A stretch of DNA of 64,000 bases, taken from Venturia oleaginea (taxonomy: Eukaryota; Ascomycota; Dothideomycetes; Venturiales; Venturiaceae). The stretch is from the NCBI GenBank assembly GCA_013176395.1, contig JABMLP010000004.1, positions 1,116,001-1,180,000 of the forward strand. Reading direction: 5' to 3'. The translations under genes and the position numbers were made by a program. The notes beneath the pieces were generated by a model that did no database searches, had not been told where the DNA came from, and worked only from the letters and a program-made list of their open reading frames with translations. Below, one piece after another: positions 9,483 to 18,473 of the stretch (within the stretch, counting starts at the first letter, position 1; the number at the start of each line of letters is the position of its first letter).

Positions 9483-11122
9483 ATGCCACCACCACAACAA
9501 GAAGAAGCCTCATACAAAGAAGGTAGAATTGCTCTAGCGCTTCAAGCCTACCAGCAAGGCCAGTTTCAAACCCCTACTGCCGCTGCAAATGCCTTTGATA
9601 TCCCCCGAACTACCCTTCGACGCCGTATCGCCGGAATCCAACCACAGTTCGGCTCAATCTCAAAAAACGCCTTCTTGCACCTACCGAAGAAGAGAGTCTC
9701 GTACGATGGATTCTGTCAATGGATCGACGCGGTATGCCACCTCGACAGGCGACTGTACGGCAAATGGAAGGCCTTTTAGTCGCGCAACACGGGAAACCAG
9801 GCTATATCGGTCAGGTCTGGGTCCGCGACTTTATCAAGCGCCACGATATACTACAGTCAAAATACAATCGCAAGTACGACTACCAACGAGCAAAGTGCGA
9901 AGATCCGGAGTTTATTCGAGCCTGGTTTCAACGTGTACGGCATACAATCGCTGAGTACGGTATTCTCGAGGACGACATCTACAACTTTGACGAGACTGGC
10001 TTCCAGATGGGGGTCATCTCAACAGCAAAGGTTGTTACAGGGACAGAGAGGGCTGGCAGGCCTAGGACGACACAGCCAGGGAACCGTGAATGGGTTACGG
10101 TATTTGAGGCTGTAAACGCGCGAGGGTATACAATCCCGCCGCTCGTAATCTTTGAGGCTGTAATGCATCAGGGAGCTTGGTACGACAACCTACCGGACGA
10201 CTGGTCAATTGGTGTGAGCGAGAATGGCTGGACAACCAATGAGATTGGCTTACATTGGCTTGAACACGTCTTTGATAAGCATACAATAAGCCGTACAGTT
10301 GGACGGTACAGGTTATTGATCCTTGGTGGCCATGGCAGTCACGTTAGCCCTGAGTTTGATCAGTACCGCCTAGATCGCTCGATTGTTGTTCTCTGTATGC
10401 CAGCGCATTCATCACATCTCCTCCAGCCACTTGATGTCGGCTGCTTTGCCGTACTCAAGCGATCGTACGGACGGCTTGTTGAGCAGAAAATGGGTCTTGG
10501 CGTTAACCATATCGACAAGCAAGAGTTCCTACCTCTCTACCAGCAAGCACGCGCCGAAGCACTACACGAAAGGAACGTACGAAGCGGTTTTACAGCTACA
10601 GGCCTCGTTCCGTACGAGCCAGATCGTGTGCTCTCGCTCCTACACGCTCAGGTCCATACGCCATCCCCCCAGCTACATCCACAACCTGAGGCAGTATGGG
10701 TAGCCGAAACACCTCATAATATTACTGAGCTACAGCACCAAACAGACCTCCTGAAGCAATACCTCAAGCGTCGTACGCAAAGCCCACCGTCTCCGACAGA
10801 CCAGGCCTTAAACCAGCTTGTAAAAGGTTGTCAGATAGCTATGCATAGCGCTGTCCTTCTTGCAAGCGAAAATGAGAAGCTACGTACTGAGAACCAGCGC
10901 CAAAAGAGGAAGAAGGCAAAGAGGCGTACGTACATAGCGAGAGGCGGTGTTTTATCTTGGATTCAGGCTCAGGTGTTGGTAAATAATGGTGAAAGTAGCC
11001 GTACAGAGGCTGTACAAGACGGGCTAGACGTGAGACGGCAACGGGCACCACCAAGGTGTAGCTTATGTGGGTCGCTTGAACATAAAGCCCCTGTACGCCC
11101 TGGGTATCAGCGCATCAATTGA
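9483..11122 (+). pseudogene. Fot1-type transposase, frameshifted and with a catalytic Asp lost
   Basis: The N-terminal frame starts at 9483 ('MPPPQQEEASYKEGRIALAL', psq HTH) and runs to about 9668. The rest is in another frame to 11122. Comparison with the copy at 51822 ('AKNRLLTPTEEE') shows the shift is explained by loss of one C after the A6 run at 9662-9667. The first catalytic residue is present ('NFDETGFQMG') and so is the third ('LLQPLDVGCF'). The second motif reads 'LLILGGHGSH' where relatives have 'LLILDGHGSH': Asp to Gly at codon 10325-10327. The C-terminal zinc knuckle ('CSLCGSLEHKAPVR') lacks its final cysteine. The copy is inactive on at least two counts. Confidence 0.9.
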
Positions 11123-11197
11123 TATATATATATATTATTGTAATAGATTAGGTGGTTGTTGAAATGCATACATTTTTTCGCTGAGATACCTTGATGG

Positions 11198-11223
11198 GGT
11201 GGCCATTAACCCACAGTGGCCAC
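11198..11223 (-). repeat. Truncated right TIR of pogo copy 3
   Basis: 26 bp inverted relative to 9419-9444. The expected continuation TAACCCATCGACTACGT is missing because the mariner inverted repeat starts at 11224. Confidence 0.85.
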
Positions 11224-11277
11224 CACAGGGTTCCTCAAATCTGACTGCGCAGGGCGCTCGGACCCACCATCCCATCT
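11224..11277 (+). repeat. Left TIR of Tc1/mariner element
   Basis: 54 bp, starting CACAGGGTTCCTC. Identical by eye to the reverse complement of 12587-12640. Confidence 0.92.
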
Positions 11278-11302
11278 TTTGAACTTGAATGTATTATGCT
11301 AT

Positions 11303-12541
11303 TTACCACACGTTTGACTTGCAATGGATCTCTGGTTTTTGCTGAATCATCTTACATCTCTCTGGCATCTCTCTGATCCTTTTCCGTATCAGTGTGAGCG
11401 TTATCTTGTCCCCTTCTGCCTGGATTTCAGCCTTGAAATGAGCCACCGACGACCACCTCCTGCCAGCTAATCTGGACTTAGTGATGTTCCAACAAGACTC
11501 AATAGGATTGAGATCACATAATTGAGGAGGATGAATAAGTAATAGAAGGTCTGCTTCTCTTTTTATGACTGCAGGGTCACTGTTAGATGGCTTGATTCCG
11601 TGAGAAGGATCACCATCCTCTTGAAGCCAGTATTTGCGCTGGTGACGCTTCTCCAAGGCTTGAATAGCTTCAATGTGTTGCGGCAGTATCTTTTCGGCGT
11701 AGAAAACCTGTGTCATGCAGTTTCCTTTTGGTGTTTCGTCCTCCTTTGCCTTAAGGTCTTGCCAGACCTTCAGCCGGGCTTGGTACACTGAATCCAGCTC
11801 GTATTTGAGTTGTTTAGGCTGCTTGACTTGCCTACGGACCTTCTCTGATGGCTCAGCCGGATCCTTGTAGAATATGAGGTTTCCTTTCTTGTTGTATGAG
11901 ATGCCGCCGGCGACGTGAATAGTAACATCCAAAACGCCTTCTAGCTCCTCCTTGACACCTCTCCCTTGCCCTGGGAAGCGTAGCTCATATTCAGGTGCAT
12001 TGGCGAGTTCTTTTGACTGACAATGGGCTTCATCTGTGAACCAAATCCAACTCCAGAAGCCTAGTCTGGTCTTTTTCTCGTGTTCTTTACCGTATTCAAC
12101 CCTCTTTGGCCGATTTGCCTGGGATATCTGCTTCTGATAACGCTTCTTGAATCGCCTAGCCCCTGCATTGTATACGTGACGCTGTAATGTCTTTGCGGAA
12201 GGCTTGCCAGGGCAGGAATTGGCTTGTTCCTGCCAGCCTTTTTCGTGTATGGGGTCATCTTGGTTCGTAAGGCGGGTAAGATCTGAAGCAGATACTTTGG
12301 TAGGCCGCCCTATGATGCAACTGCTCTTTCTCCGTGATCTGAATGCTGCATCACCAATAAGTTCTCGTAGTTTAAGCCAACTACGTGCGGTAGAAGTTGG
12401 TATATTGATTTCAGGGAGGTATGCGATTGTACCGACGCCGTCAGCCTCATTCTTGCAATCCCAGGCCTGGAAAAATCGTATTCTCTTCGTGGTGTCATAT
12501 TCTCGCCTTGCAGTCTTTCTTTTGGGTGTTCTAGGCGCCAT
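11303..12541 (-). CDS. Tc1/mariner DDE transposase, intact
   Basis: An uninterrupted 412-residue frame that starts about 45 bp inside the right TIR. The N-terminal third is a helix-turn-helix region ('LPEINIPTSTARSWLKLREL', then 'KPSAKTLQRHVYNAGARR'). The catalytic domain shows 'WIWFTDEAHCQSKE' (first Asp), 'WLQEDGDPSHG' (second Asp) and 'CDLNPIESCWN' (Glu), the DDE signature of Tc1/mariner enzymes. No stop or frameshift is visible and the inverted repeats are identical, so this copy could be active or was recently. Nothing in the sequence shows expression. Confidence 0.92.
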   Translation of the reverse strand: MAPRTPKRKTARREYDTTKRIRFFQAWDCKNEADGVGTIAYLPEINIPTSTARSWLKLRELIGDAAFRSRRKSSCIIGRPTKVSASDLTRLTNQDDPIHEKGWQEQANSCPGKPSAKTLQRHVYNAGARRFKKRYQKQISQANRPKRVEYGKEHEKKTRLGFWSWIWFTDEAHCQSKELANAPEYELRFPGQGRGVKEELEGVLDVTIHVAGGISYNKKGNLIFYKDPAEPSEKVRRQVKQPKQLKYELDSVYQARLKVWQDLKAKEDETPKGNCMTQVFYAEKILPQHIEAIQALEKRHQRKYWLQEDGDPSHGIKPSNSDPAVIKREADLLLLIHPPQLCDLNPIESCWNITKSRLAGRRWSSVAHFKAEIQAEGDKITLTLIRKRIREMPERCKMIQQKPEIHCKSNVW

Positions 12542-12586
12542 GGTGGTGGTAAATTGAGCGATAAGTTGGTGTACACGTGGAAATTG

Positions 12587-12640
12587 AGATGGGATGGTGG
12601 GTCCGAGCGCCCTGCGCAGTCAGATTTGAGGAACCCTGTG
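12587..12640 (-). repeat. Right TIR of Tc1/mariner element
   Basis: 54 bp, inverted copy of 11224-11277, ending GAGGAACCCTGTG. Confidence 0.92.
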
Positions 12641-12917
12641 CTCTATCTACCTTATATTACTATCTTTAAGAGCGGTAAGTGAGTACCTTAATCTTCCTAT
12701 ACATATCGTTATTAACCAAAATCACAAACATGTCTCACCAGATCGAAGCCGACACCAACGCCTACTACTCTGTCCAGGGCGAAACTGCAGAAGGTAGCAA
12801 GGTCTTCTGTTCTCATCATCACCTCTTTCACCGTTGACGCCTATCGCTGTGTGCGTAGCACTTCTACGAGCATAATTCCTAAGCGAACTCTCTACTGCTG
12901 TGTAGAGCAGAAGCCAA
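12641..12917. other. Spacer, nothing recognised
   Basis: It includes a short plus-strand frame from 12730 (starting MSHQIEADTNAYYS) that stops after about 35 codons and has no support. The first 16 bp after the mariner element loosely resemble the missing outer end of pogo copy 3, but the match is too weak to rely on. Confidence 0.3.
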
Positions 12918-13452
12918 TCAAGGCTTTTTCTTCTTCGCAGGGTTTTCGATCTGAACTGAAGTAGGCACAGTAGACTTTTGCGGATCCACGCTACTTGCCT
13001 GGCTCTCTGCAATATCGGCATCTCCTGATAAGCTGTGAGCGTCAAGCTGTGAGCGTCAAGATGTTGAGGCAGTCCAGAACGATTCGTATGGTAGGTACTA
13101 CACATGTTACACTGCTAGAATAATCCGACCGTTTTCGCTGAAGAGAAGCAGAAGATTTCTTCTCTAATAGGCGATGCAGGGTTTTCATGTCTGCTGGAAA
13201 CGAGTCGGGGAGCTTCCCTACCCATTCACTGATGTATGAGCTCCTTTCTTTATCGGCGTTTGAAGCAGGAGTTGTTGAGGTTTGAAGGCGGGTTCGGAGG
13301 CGGGTATGATGTTGGCGATTCCCAGCCTGCGCTTCGAGGTGTTAGGCGCGCTCGGTGCGACGACACAAGAAGGTCGATTTCATACCTTTATCCTCTGAGG
13401 ATTGCATAAGCAGTCTTTGTTGGGCGGCTAGAGACTTCGAACTGGTCGCCAT
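12918..13452 (-). pseudogene. Decayed gene of unknown family
   Basis: The minus strand reads from ATG at 13452 ('MATSSKSLAAQQRLLMQSSE'), meets an in-frame stop near 13340, then stays open for about 100 codons ('YISEWVGKLPDSFPADMKTL', 'HRLLEKKSSASLQRKRSDYS'). A 14-bp direct duplication (13031-13044, 13045-13058) breaks the frame. In another frame the strand continues 'DADIAESQASSVDPQKSTVP' and ends '...ENPAKKKKP' at 12918. The pieces look like one serine-rich, basic protein broken by one stop and one duplication. I cannot name the family. Its position between two transposons suggests a disrupted host gene or the cargo of a third element. Confidence 0.35.
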
Positions 13453-13517
13453 GTCGTATGAGTCAAGATATCGAGGGCTTATGTCTTGCTGTGTGGTTTG
13501 GTCGCGGAGGTTATCTA

Positions 13518-13580
13518 ACGTAATCCACCATCGAGCGGTACACACCAACGAGTGGTACACACCACCGAGCGGTACACATT
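13518..13580 (+). repeat. Left TIR of pogo copy 4 with three GAGYGGTACACA modules
   Basis: The three direct modules are probable transposase-binding sites. The matching right TIR (about 15308-15364) has two. Confidence 0.85.
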
Positions 13581-13606
13581 TTCGTATCCTCATCGATTAA
13601 CCCACA

Positions 13607-15269
13607 ATGCCACCACAACTAGTCAATACAAAGGCCCAGAAAGAGGGTCAACTACTCCTTGCTCATAACGCTTATTTGAAAGGCCATTTCCCAAGTATTC
13701 GAAAGGCCGCTGATGCCTATTCTGTCCCATTTACTTCCCCTGCCTCCCGCCTTCGCGGACGCTTCACGCGTCGATTCGCGCCCAAATTGCCAAAAGCTTA
13801 CGGATACGGAAGAGGAGGTCGTTGAGCATTGGATACTATCTATAGATGAAAGAGGTTATCCATTGACCGTTACTGGGGTACGCGATGCAGCAAAAATCGT
13901 ACTCGAGCAGCGTGTAGGCTCAGATTGCAAAACCGGTGTCAATTGGCCTCAGCGATACATCAACCGCCGCCCTAGCCTCAAATCGCGATATTCACGCAGC
14001 TACGATAATCAAAGGGCAAGATGCGAAGATCCAGACCTTATTGGGGCCTGGTTTCGGCTTGTACAAAACACAATCGCTAAATACGGCATCCTCAATAACG
14101 ATATCTTCAACTTCGACGAAACTGGCTTTGCAATGGGCCTTGCAAGTACCTCACGCGTAGTTGCTGCCTCAGATAGGCGTGGCAGACCCCCTCAATTACA
14201 GCCTGGCGATCGCGAATGGGTTACGGCAATCGAATCGATCAATGCGCTGGGTTGGAGCCTCCCGCCGATGGTGATCTTCAAAGGCAAGGTACATATATCA
14301 TCTTGGTACGAAAACAACAATCTACCGCCTGATTGGACAATCGCTTTGAGTACAAATGGATGGACTAATGACAAGCTTGGATTACATTGGTTAAAAGAGG
14401 TTTTCGAGCCAAATACAGCTGCAAGAAAGGTTGGTAGTTATCGACTACTAATTCTGGATGGCCACGGCAGCCACGCAACGCCAGAATTTGATCAACTTTG
14501 TGCAGACCGGATGATTATTACTCTTTGTATGCCACCGCATTCATCACATCTTCTTCAACCTCTCGATATTGGTTGTTTTTCGGTCCTCAAGGGTACCTAC
14601 GGCCACCAAGTCTCGGAATATATGAGGCTTGGCATAAATCATATCGACAAAATCGAGTTCCTTCACGCCTTTAAAATTGCTCGAATTAGTGCCCTCACAC
14701 TAAGCAATATTCAACGCAGCTTCACTGCTGCCGGTCTCGTACCTTTTGATCCAGATCAGGTACTTTCAACCATCCAGATTAGGCCATCTACCCCTACAGC
14801 GCCCTTGGCCGCAAACCAAGAGCAATGGCAACCAGAAACACCTCAGAATCTAACCCAGTTAGAGCTGCAGGTAGCTACAATCAAAGGCTATCTTAAGAGA
14901 CGTTCAAAAAGTCCACCAAGACCAACAGATCAGGCCCTTAATCAGCTTTTCAAGGGCTGCCAGATCGCGATGCAAGGCGCCGCTTTACTAGCTGCGGAAA
15001 ATGAGAAATTAAGGGCTGCAAATGAGAGGCAGAAGCGAAAGAGGCATCTAAAAAGGAGATATATTAGTCAATCAAGCGCTTTGACTGTTGCAGAGGGCTC
15101 AAGCTTACTTCAACTTTCTAAAGAAGCTTCGGTTATCAGCAGTAACCAGGTTGATCAAGAGCCTTATATTGAGGAAGAACCACCAAATGAAGAGGAGAAC
15201 ATTGTAACTACTTGTTTTATTTGTCGCAGTGGTGACCATTTTGCAATCAACTGTCAGAAATATAGATAA
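13607..15269 (+). pseudogene. Fot1-type transposase, single frameshift
   Basis: The start is 'MPPQLVNTKAQKEGQLLLAH' with the HTH 'IRKAADAYSVPFTSPASRLR'. A frame change near 13771 moves the reading to the frame that stays open to 15269 ('CQKLTDTEEEVVEHWILSID'...). The catalytic triad is complete: 'NFDETGFAMG', 'LLILDGHGSH', 'LLQPLDIGCF'. The C-terminal zinc knuckle 'CFICRSGDHFAINC' is intact. A net two-base loss or one-base gain is the only defect I see, so this is the best-preserved Fot1-type copy in the window. A sequencing error at 13771 would make it intact. Confidence 0.88.
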
Positions 15270-15307
15270 GAATGAGAGATTTATTGGTGAATAATAGAGT
15301 AATTGAT

Positions 15308-15364
15308 GAGGATACGAAAATGTGTACCGCTCGGTGGTGTGTACCGCTCGATGGTGGATTACGT
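15308..15364 (-). repeat. Right TIR of pogo copy 4 with two modules
   Basis: Inverted relative to 13518-13580 but one module shorter. It ends GGTGGATTACGT followed by TA. Confidence 0.88.
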
Positions 15365-15366
15365 TA

Positions 15367-15845
15367 GCGCAAAAGAAGTCGGATCACGTGCTCCTCTTCC
15401 TGCACTCCGGCACGTGACCCTCTCTATGCTGCTCATGGATAAAATCCACTATCACGCTGGCTCACGTTGGCTCAGGGCGAGCTGATGAAATATGATGGTG
15501 CAGGCCAAGTATTCATTGGACACTTGAGAAACAGCTTGCAGAGGGATCAAAAAGATTAGATGGCTCATTCTCGTAGACTGAGAAATAAGACGTAACTGTA
15601 TACATAAGATGTAGAAGATTCGAGAAGTGTCAAGAAGTGAGTGTGTACAGCCACTTGTAGATCATGTATATCAAACATGTGAGCTTGGCGTGGTGATCAA
15701 CATCCCATACATCAAGATGTTTCAACACGAGCTCATGAGTGCTCAGCCACAGCTCGAGTTACTTTACTAACAGCTCACATTATACCCTTGCGTAACTCAC
15801 GTCAAAACAGAAATGGACATTGTGTGAGGGCATTGCCAGGCGATT
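15367..15845. other. Intergenic, nothing recognised
   Basis: No gene or repeat recognised between pogo copy 4 and the BTB relic. Confidence 0.35.
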
Positions 15846-16162
15846 ATGTGTATGCAGTCTTGGAAAGCCACGAGCATCTTCAAAGAATTCATGGATTGGC
15901 TGTACTTTCGACAATTACCTAGAGAAAATGTCTACACCGGGAACGAGAAAGAGGAAGAGAAAGAGTGCGTATACTGTCAAGGGAAATACCGTAGACCTCC
16001 TGGAACTACTCCAGCCACGCCTTCGCCCTCCTTACCCCAGAGGAAGACGCTAGGCTCGAGGACTGTATCTCCAAAGGCTCCTCAGGGTCGAAAATTTGGC
16101 TCTACGTTCTTGCAGATCGCTATATTGTACCTGAAAGCAATTATCGACTGGGAGTACCATAA
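15846..16162 (+). pseudogene. BTB/POZ-domain gene remnant
   Basis: A fragment with clear similarity to the two BTB genes at 28933 and 30614. 'IFKEFMDWLYFRQLP' corresponds to 'FKLFLNWLYFERFP' in the first, with a Cys-x-x-Cys just after it ('ECVYCQGKY'). After a frame change near 16010-16040 the sequence continues 'RLEDCISKGSSGSKIWLYVL' and 'ADRYIVP', matching 'WHMIQLYMLADRCDVP'. The 5' third (the VHKDLL part) and the 3' end are missing and there is at least one frameshift, so it is dead. It ends 100 bp before the MULE insertion. Confidence 0.7.
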
Positions 16163-16251
16163 TTTGGTAGGGTCCATTACCTATTGGATTCCATGGAATA
16201 TAGACTATATTCAAGCCCTACGACACCTCCACCTCACATCGCCAATGATTC

Positions 16252-16261
16252 AAATGATAAT
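16252..16261. repeat. 10-bp target-site duplication (left)
   Basis: AAATGATAAT, repeated exactly at 17274-17283 on the other side of the MULE-like element. Confidence 0.88.
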
Positions 16262-17273
16262 CGGCTAACGACTGTACACCCACAATCATCGATTTTTCGG
16301 ACCAGCACATACACGCAATGACTAGCACAATCATTTGGCATGAACACAAATTCGTGTATGTTTTAGTCATTAATTGTATGCGATAATCACTGATTATATG
16401 TTTGAGGCCAAAAGGTTCAGCCATTCGTTGCATAGAGTCGCTGCTGTAATCGAAGTCAATCTCAGGGGCATTACGCCGACCATCACCATAGAATGGCGCT
16501 AACTGCATTTGAATAATGTACAAACTCAAACTACACGGCAATCGACTCAACTCAATTAAATTCATCATTTTGGCTCAAATATCTCGCTCAGAACCGTGCT
16601 GAGGCCGCTGTACATACTGCCGGCGGCCTCAAAATCGGTCATTCTTTCTCCGATAACAACTCAATGTCCCTACCAATCTCGCTGACATCGCAGGCGTCAC
16701 TCATATGGTTTTTTGAGCCGCAGAATGTACAAGAAAGCGGACACGTAAGCTTCTTAAGTTGTCGTAACTTCCACTCCTTTGGCTTGCCTACGAAGGCTAC
16801 TCGTATTGCGAAATGACATGTATGTTTCTCACGACCACGGCATTCGAGTTGCCAGAACTAGGGCTTGCTGTTCTTAACGTTGAAAGACTCATTGGCGGCC
16901 GCAATCGCGTCGGTAATGAGGTTTTTGGCTTCCTCAAGAGTCTCGAGAGTCATTCCAAGCTGGAGCGTTGGATAGAGAGGGATATCTTCAGGTGCATGAG
17001 GTTTTTGAGAACGCTGGGACAGCGCCTGGCTTGATAATAGTGTCGCCATAGGTGTAATTTGAGGTTGTTGGTGTTGCTGAAATCGGGTTTTTGAGCAGAA
17101 GTTTGCACGGTATGTTGCCCTCCACTGTGCTGACTATAACTATATTAATTGTGTTGATTGCTACAGAATTGTATGTATGTAATAGTCATTGAACAAACAA
17201 TAATTGCAATCGTCGCAATCATGTATGCAATAGTCCGAAAAATCGATGATTGTGGGTGTACAGTCATTAGCCG
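16262..17273 (-). mobile_element. Non-autonomous Mutator-like (MULE) element
   Basis: A 1012-bp element. Its ends are inverted repeats (left CGGCTAACGACTGTACACCC; the right end is the complement with one mismatch in 40 bp, followed by a weaker match). It is bracketed by a perfect 10-bp direct duplication, AAATGATAAT. A duplication of 9-11 bp with long TIRs is diagnostic of MULEs among fungal DNA transposons. The interior encodes a short minus-strand protein and no recognisable catalytic domain. Confidence 0.85.
16639..17049 (-). pseudogene. MULE protein reduced to DNA-binding part plus zinc knuckle
   Basis: The frame starts 'MATLLSSQALSQRSQK' at 17049 and continues 'TLEEAKNLITDAIAAANESF'. 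A TAG follows at 16858-16860, then the same frame goes on 'FWQLECRGREKHTCHFAIRV', 'EWKLRQLKKLTCP' and ends in a CCHC knuckle 'CTFCGSKNHMSDAC' and a stop at 16639. The first two thirds resemble the FAR1/WRKY-GCM1-like zinc-binding domain at the N-terminus of MULE transposases; the knuckle is a usual C-terminal feature. The whole catalytic domain between them is absent. Apart from the single stop, the 136-codon frame is open. Confidence 0.65.
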
Positions 17274-17283
17274 AAATGATAAT
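17274..17283. repeat. 10-bp target-site duplication (right)
   Basis: AAATGATAAT, exact repeat of 16252-16261. Confidence 0.88.
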
Positions 17284-17992
17284 CGATTTGCACGTCGATC
17301 GATACGCGTTAGACTTGGACCAGGACGCATGTGGAACAGAGACCCTCCTTCGGCAGAAATTGTCTCCCGAGTTTCTCGTGGTTGCTAATTAACGAAGTAC
17401 ATCAAAGACTTCATCGCGAAAATCCTGGGATCAGCATATAGATCCAACGAATCAATATACTCCCTCAAAAGTGAGTAAAACGCCATAACTTACCTCACCT
17501 CGCCGCACCACAGCATTCAGGGCTGCATGACGGCCTCGCCCCAAGCTGAACACCGTTTCCAGCTCAATTACTGCGCATTCTATCTCAATCGACAAAAGAT
17601 TCCAAGCAAAATCCATACCTGATCGAATGAGAAGTATTTATTTTGCTGCACGCTAGACCATTTTCGGGAAATTCCGTCGACGAGCTGTGCTAATTTACTG
17701 CCTTACCATGGACTTGACGATCTGTTTGTGGAGGCTTGGGGAGGCTCGAAACTCAATATAGACTTTGTCGTGGGCGAGGCTGAGGGACGAGAATTTTTGT
17801 GGTGAGGTGGCATTTGGAAGGGATCTGTGATAACGATAGAAAGTCCTATTGGTGACAATCATCAGCACCAATAGCAACATCTGTCTCGGTTTTTCATCAG
17901 CGGTTTACTCACCTTCATCTCTTCCTCTTTCAGTCCTCCCAGAAACCCAATCTAAGGTCATTTGGTCATTTTTCACCACAACAATAATCAAG
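17284..17992. other. Intergenic; promoter of the 17993 gene at its end
   Basis: No further gene recognised. The last 60 bp before the ATG at 17993 are a pyrimidine-rich stretch followed by CACAACAATAATCAAG, a typical fungal leader. Confidence 0.35.
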
Positions 17993-18283
17993 ATGTGTTC
18001 CTTCACCTCAACCCTCCTTACTTTCCTTCCCCTGATCTCCGCCCTCCCTAATCAATCCCACTCGTACGTCAACACAATAACACACCCTGCCACAAGGATC
18101 CTCCCAACCCGTCTCTCAACCTACTTCGTCTCCACCGGCACAGTCCTCTACCATACAAACACGGGCCGTATCTCAAAACAACCCGGCCAATCCGATCAAA
18201 CAACCCTCCTCACCTTCGATATCTCCCCCATCTACGACCAGAAAATGCGTTCCTTCGCCTTCACCCCAAACGAAAAAAACTGA
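17993..18283 (+). CDS. Small secreted protein, probably frameshifted
   Basis: 96 residues. The first 20 form a good signal peptide ('MCSFTSTLLTFLPLISALPN'), so the product should enter the secretory pathway. The mature part includes 'RLSTYFVSTGTVLYHTNTGR' and 'QTTLLTFDISPIYDQKMRSF', which vaguely recalls fungal secreted But2-C-like domains. The frame ends just after an A7 run (18273-18279). In the next frame the sequence stays open to 18473 with a plausible continuation ('TDHISSSNVFVLFCSLKLAE', 'CPSGNLRDHITGGWLFILPV'). A one-base slip in the A7 run would have cut a protein of about 160 residues. Whether this is a real null allele or a sequencing error cannot be told here. Confidence 0.6.
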   Translation: MCSFTSTLLTFLPLISALPNQSHSYVNTITHPATRILPTRLSTYFVSTGTVLYHTNTGRISKQPGQSDQTTLLTFDISPIYDQKMRSFAFTPNEKN

Positions 18284-18473
18284 CCACATATCCAGCTCCA
18301 ACGTATTCGTTCTCTTCTGTTCTCTGAAACTTGCGGAGGCTAGTGTAGCGAGTTGTCCAAGTGGGAATTTGAGAGATCATATCACAGGAGGATGGTTATT
18401 CATCCTTCCAGTGAGGAGGGAAGGTGGGTTGCTGGGATCGGCTAGGAGGCTAAGGCTTTCTATTGTTCGGTAG

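Larger units (their letters stand above)
9402..11223 (+). mobile_element. Pogo/Fot1-type transposon (copy 3), right end truncated
   Basis: It starts at TA (9400-9401) with ACGTAGTCGATGGGTTAGTG and two GTTAGTGGCCAC modules (TIR 9402-9444). The inverted partner begins at 11198 but stops at 11223, inside the repeat, so the outermost 17 bp of the right end are absent. A Tc1/mariner element begins at the very next base. Confidence 0.88.
11224..12640 (-). mobile_element. Tc1/mariner-type transposon with 54-bp identical TIRs
   Basis: A 1417-bp element. The left end (11224-11277) and the inverted right end (12587-12640) are identical over 54 bp, beginning CACAGGGTTCCTCAAATCTG. One open transposase frame fills the interior. 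The flanks do not show the TA duplication normal for this superfamily (GGCCAC on the left, CTCTATC on the right), which suggests that the flanking DNA was rearranged after insertion. Confidence 0.92.
13518..15364 (+). mobile_element. Pogo/Fot1-type transposon (copy 4), nearly complete
   Basis: An 1847-bp element flanked by TA (13516-13517, 15365-15366). The outer ends are identical (ACGTAATCCACCATCGAGCG). The left end carries three GAGYGGTACACA modules and the right end two, after which the repeats realign through CATTTTCGTATCCTCAT. The transposase gene occupies nearly all of the interior. Confidence 0.92.

Noticed and set aside
12641..12656. Remaining outer end of pogo copy 3 after the mariner element
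   Set aside because: Only a gapped resemblance (ATC-TACCTTA versus ATCGACTACGTTA); too weak to claim the insertion interrupted the pogo TIR.
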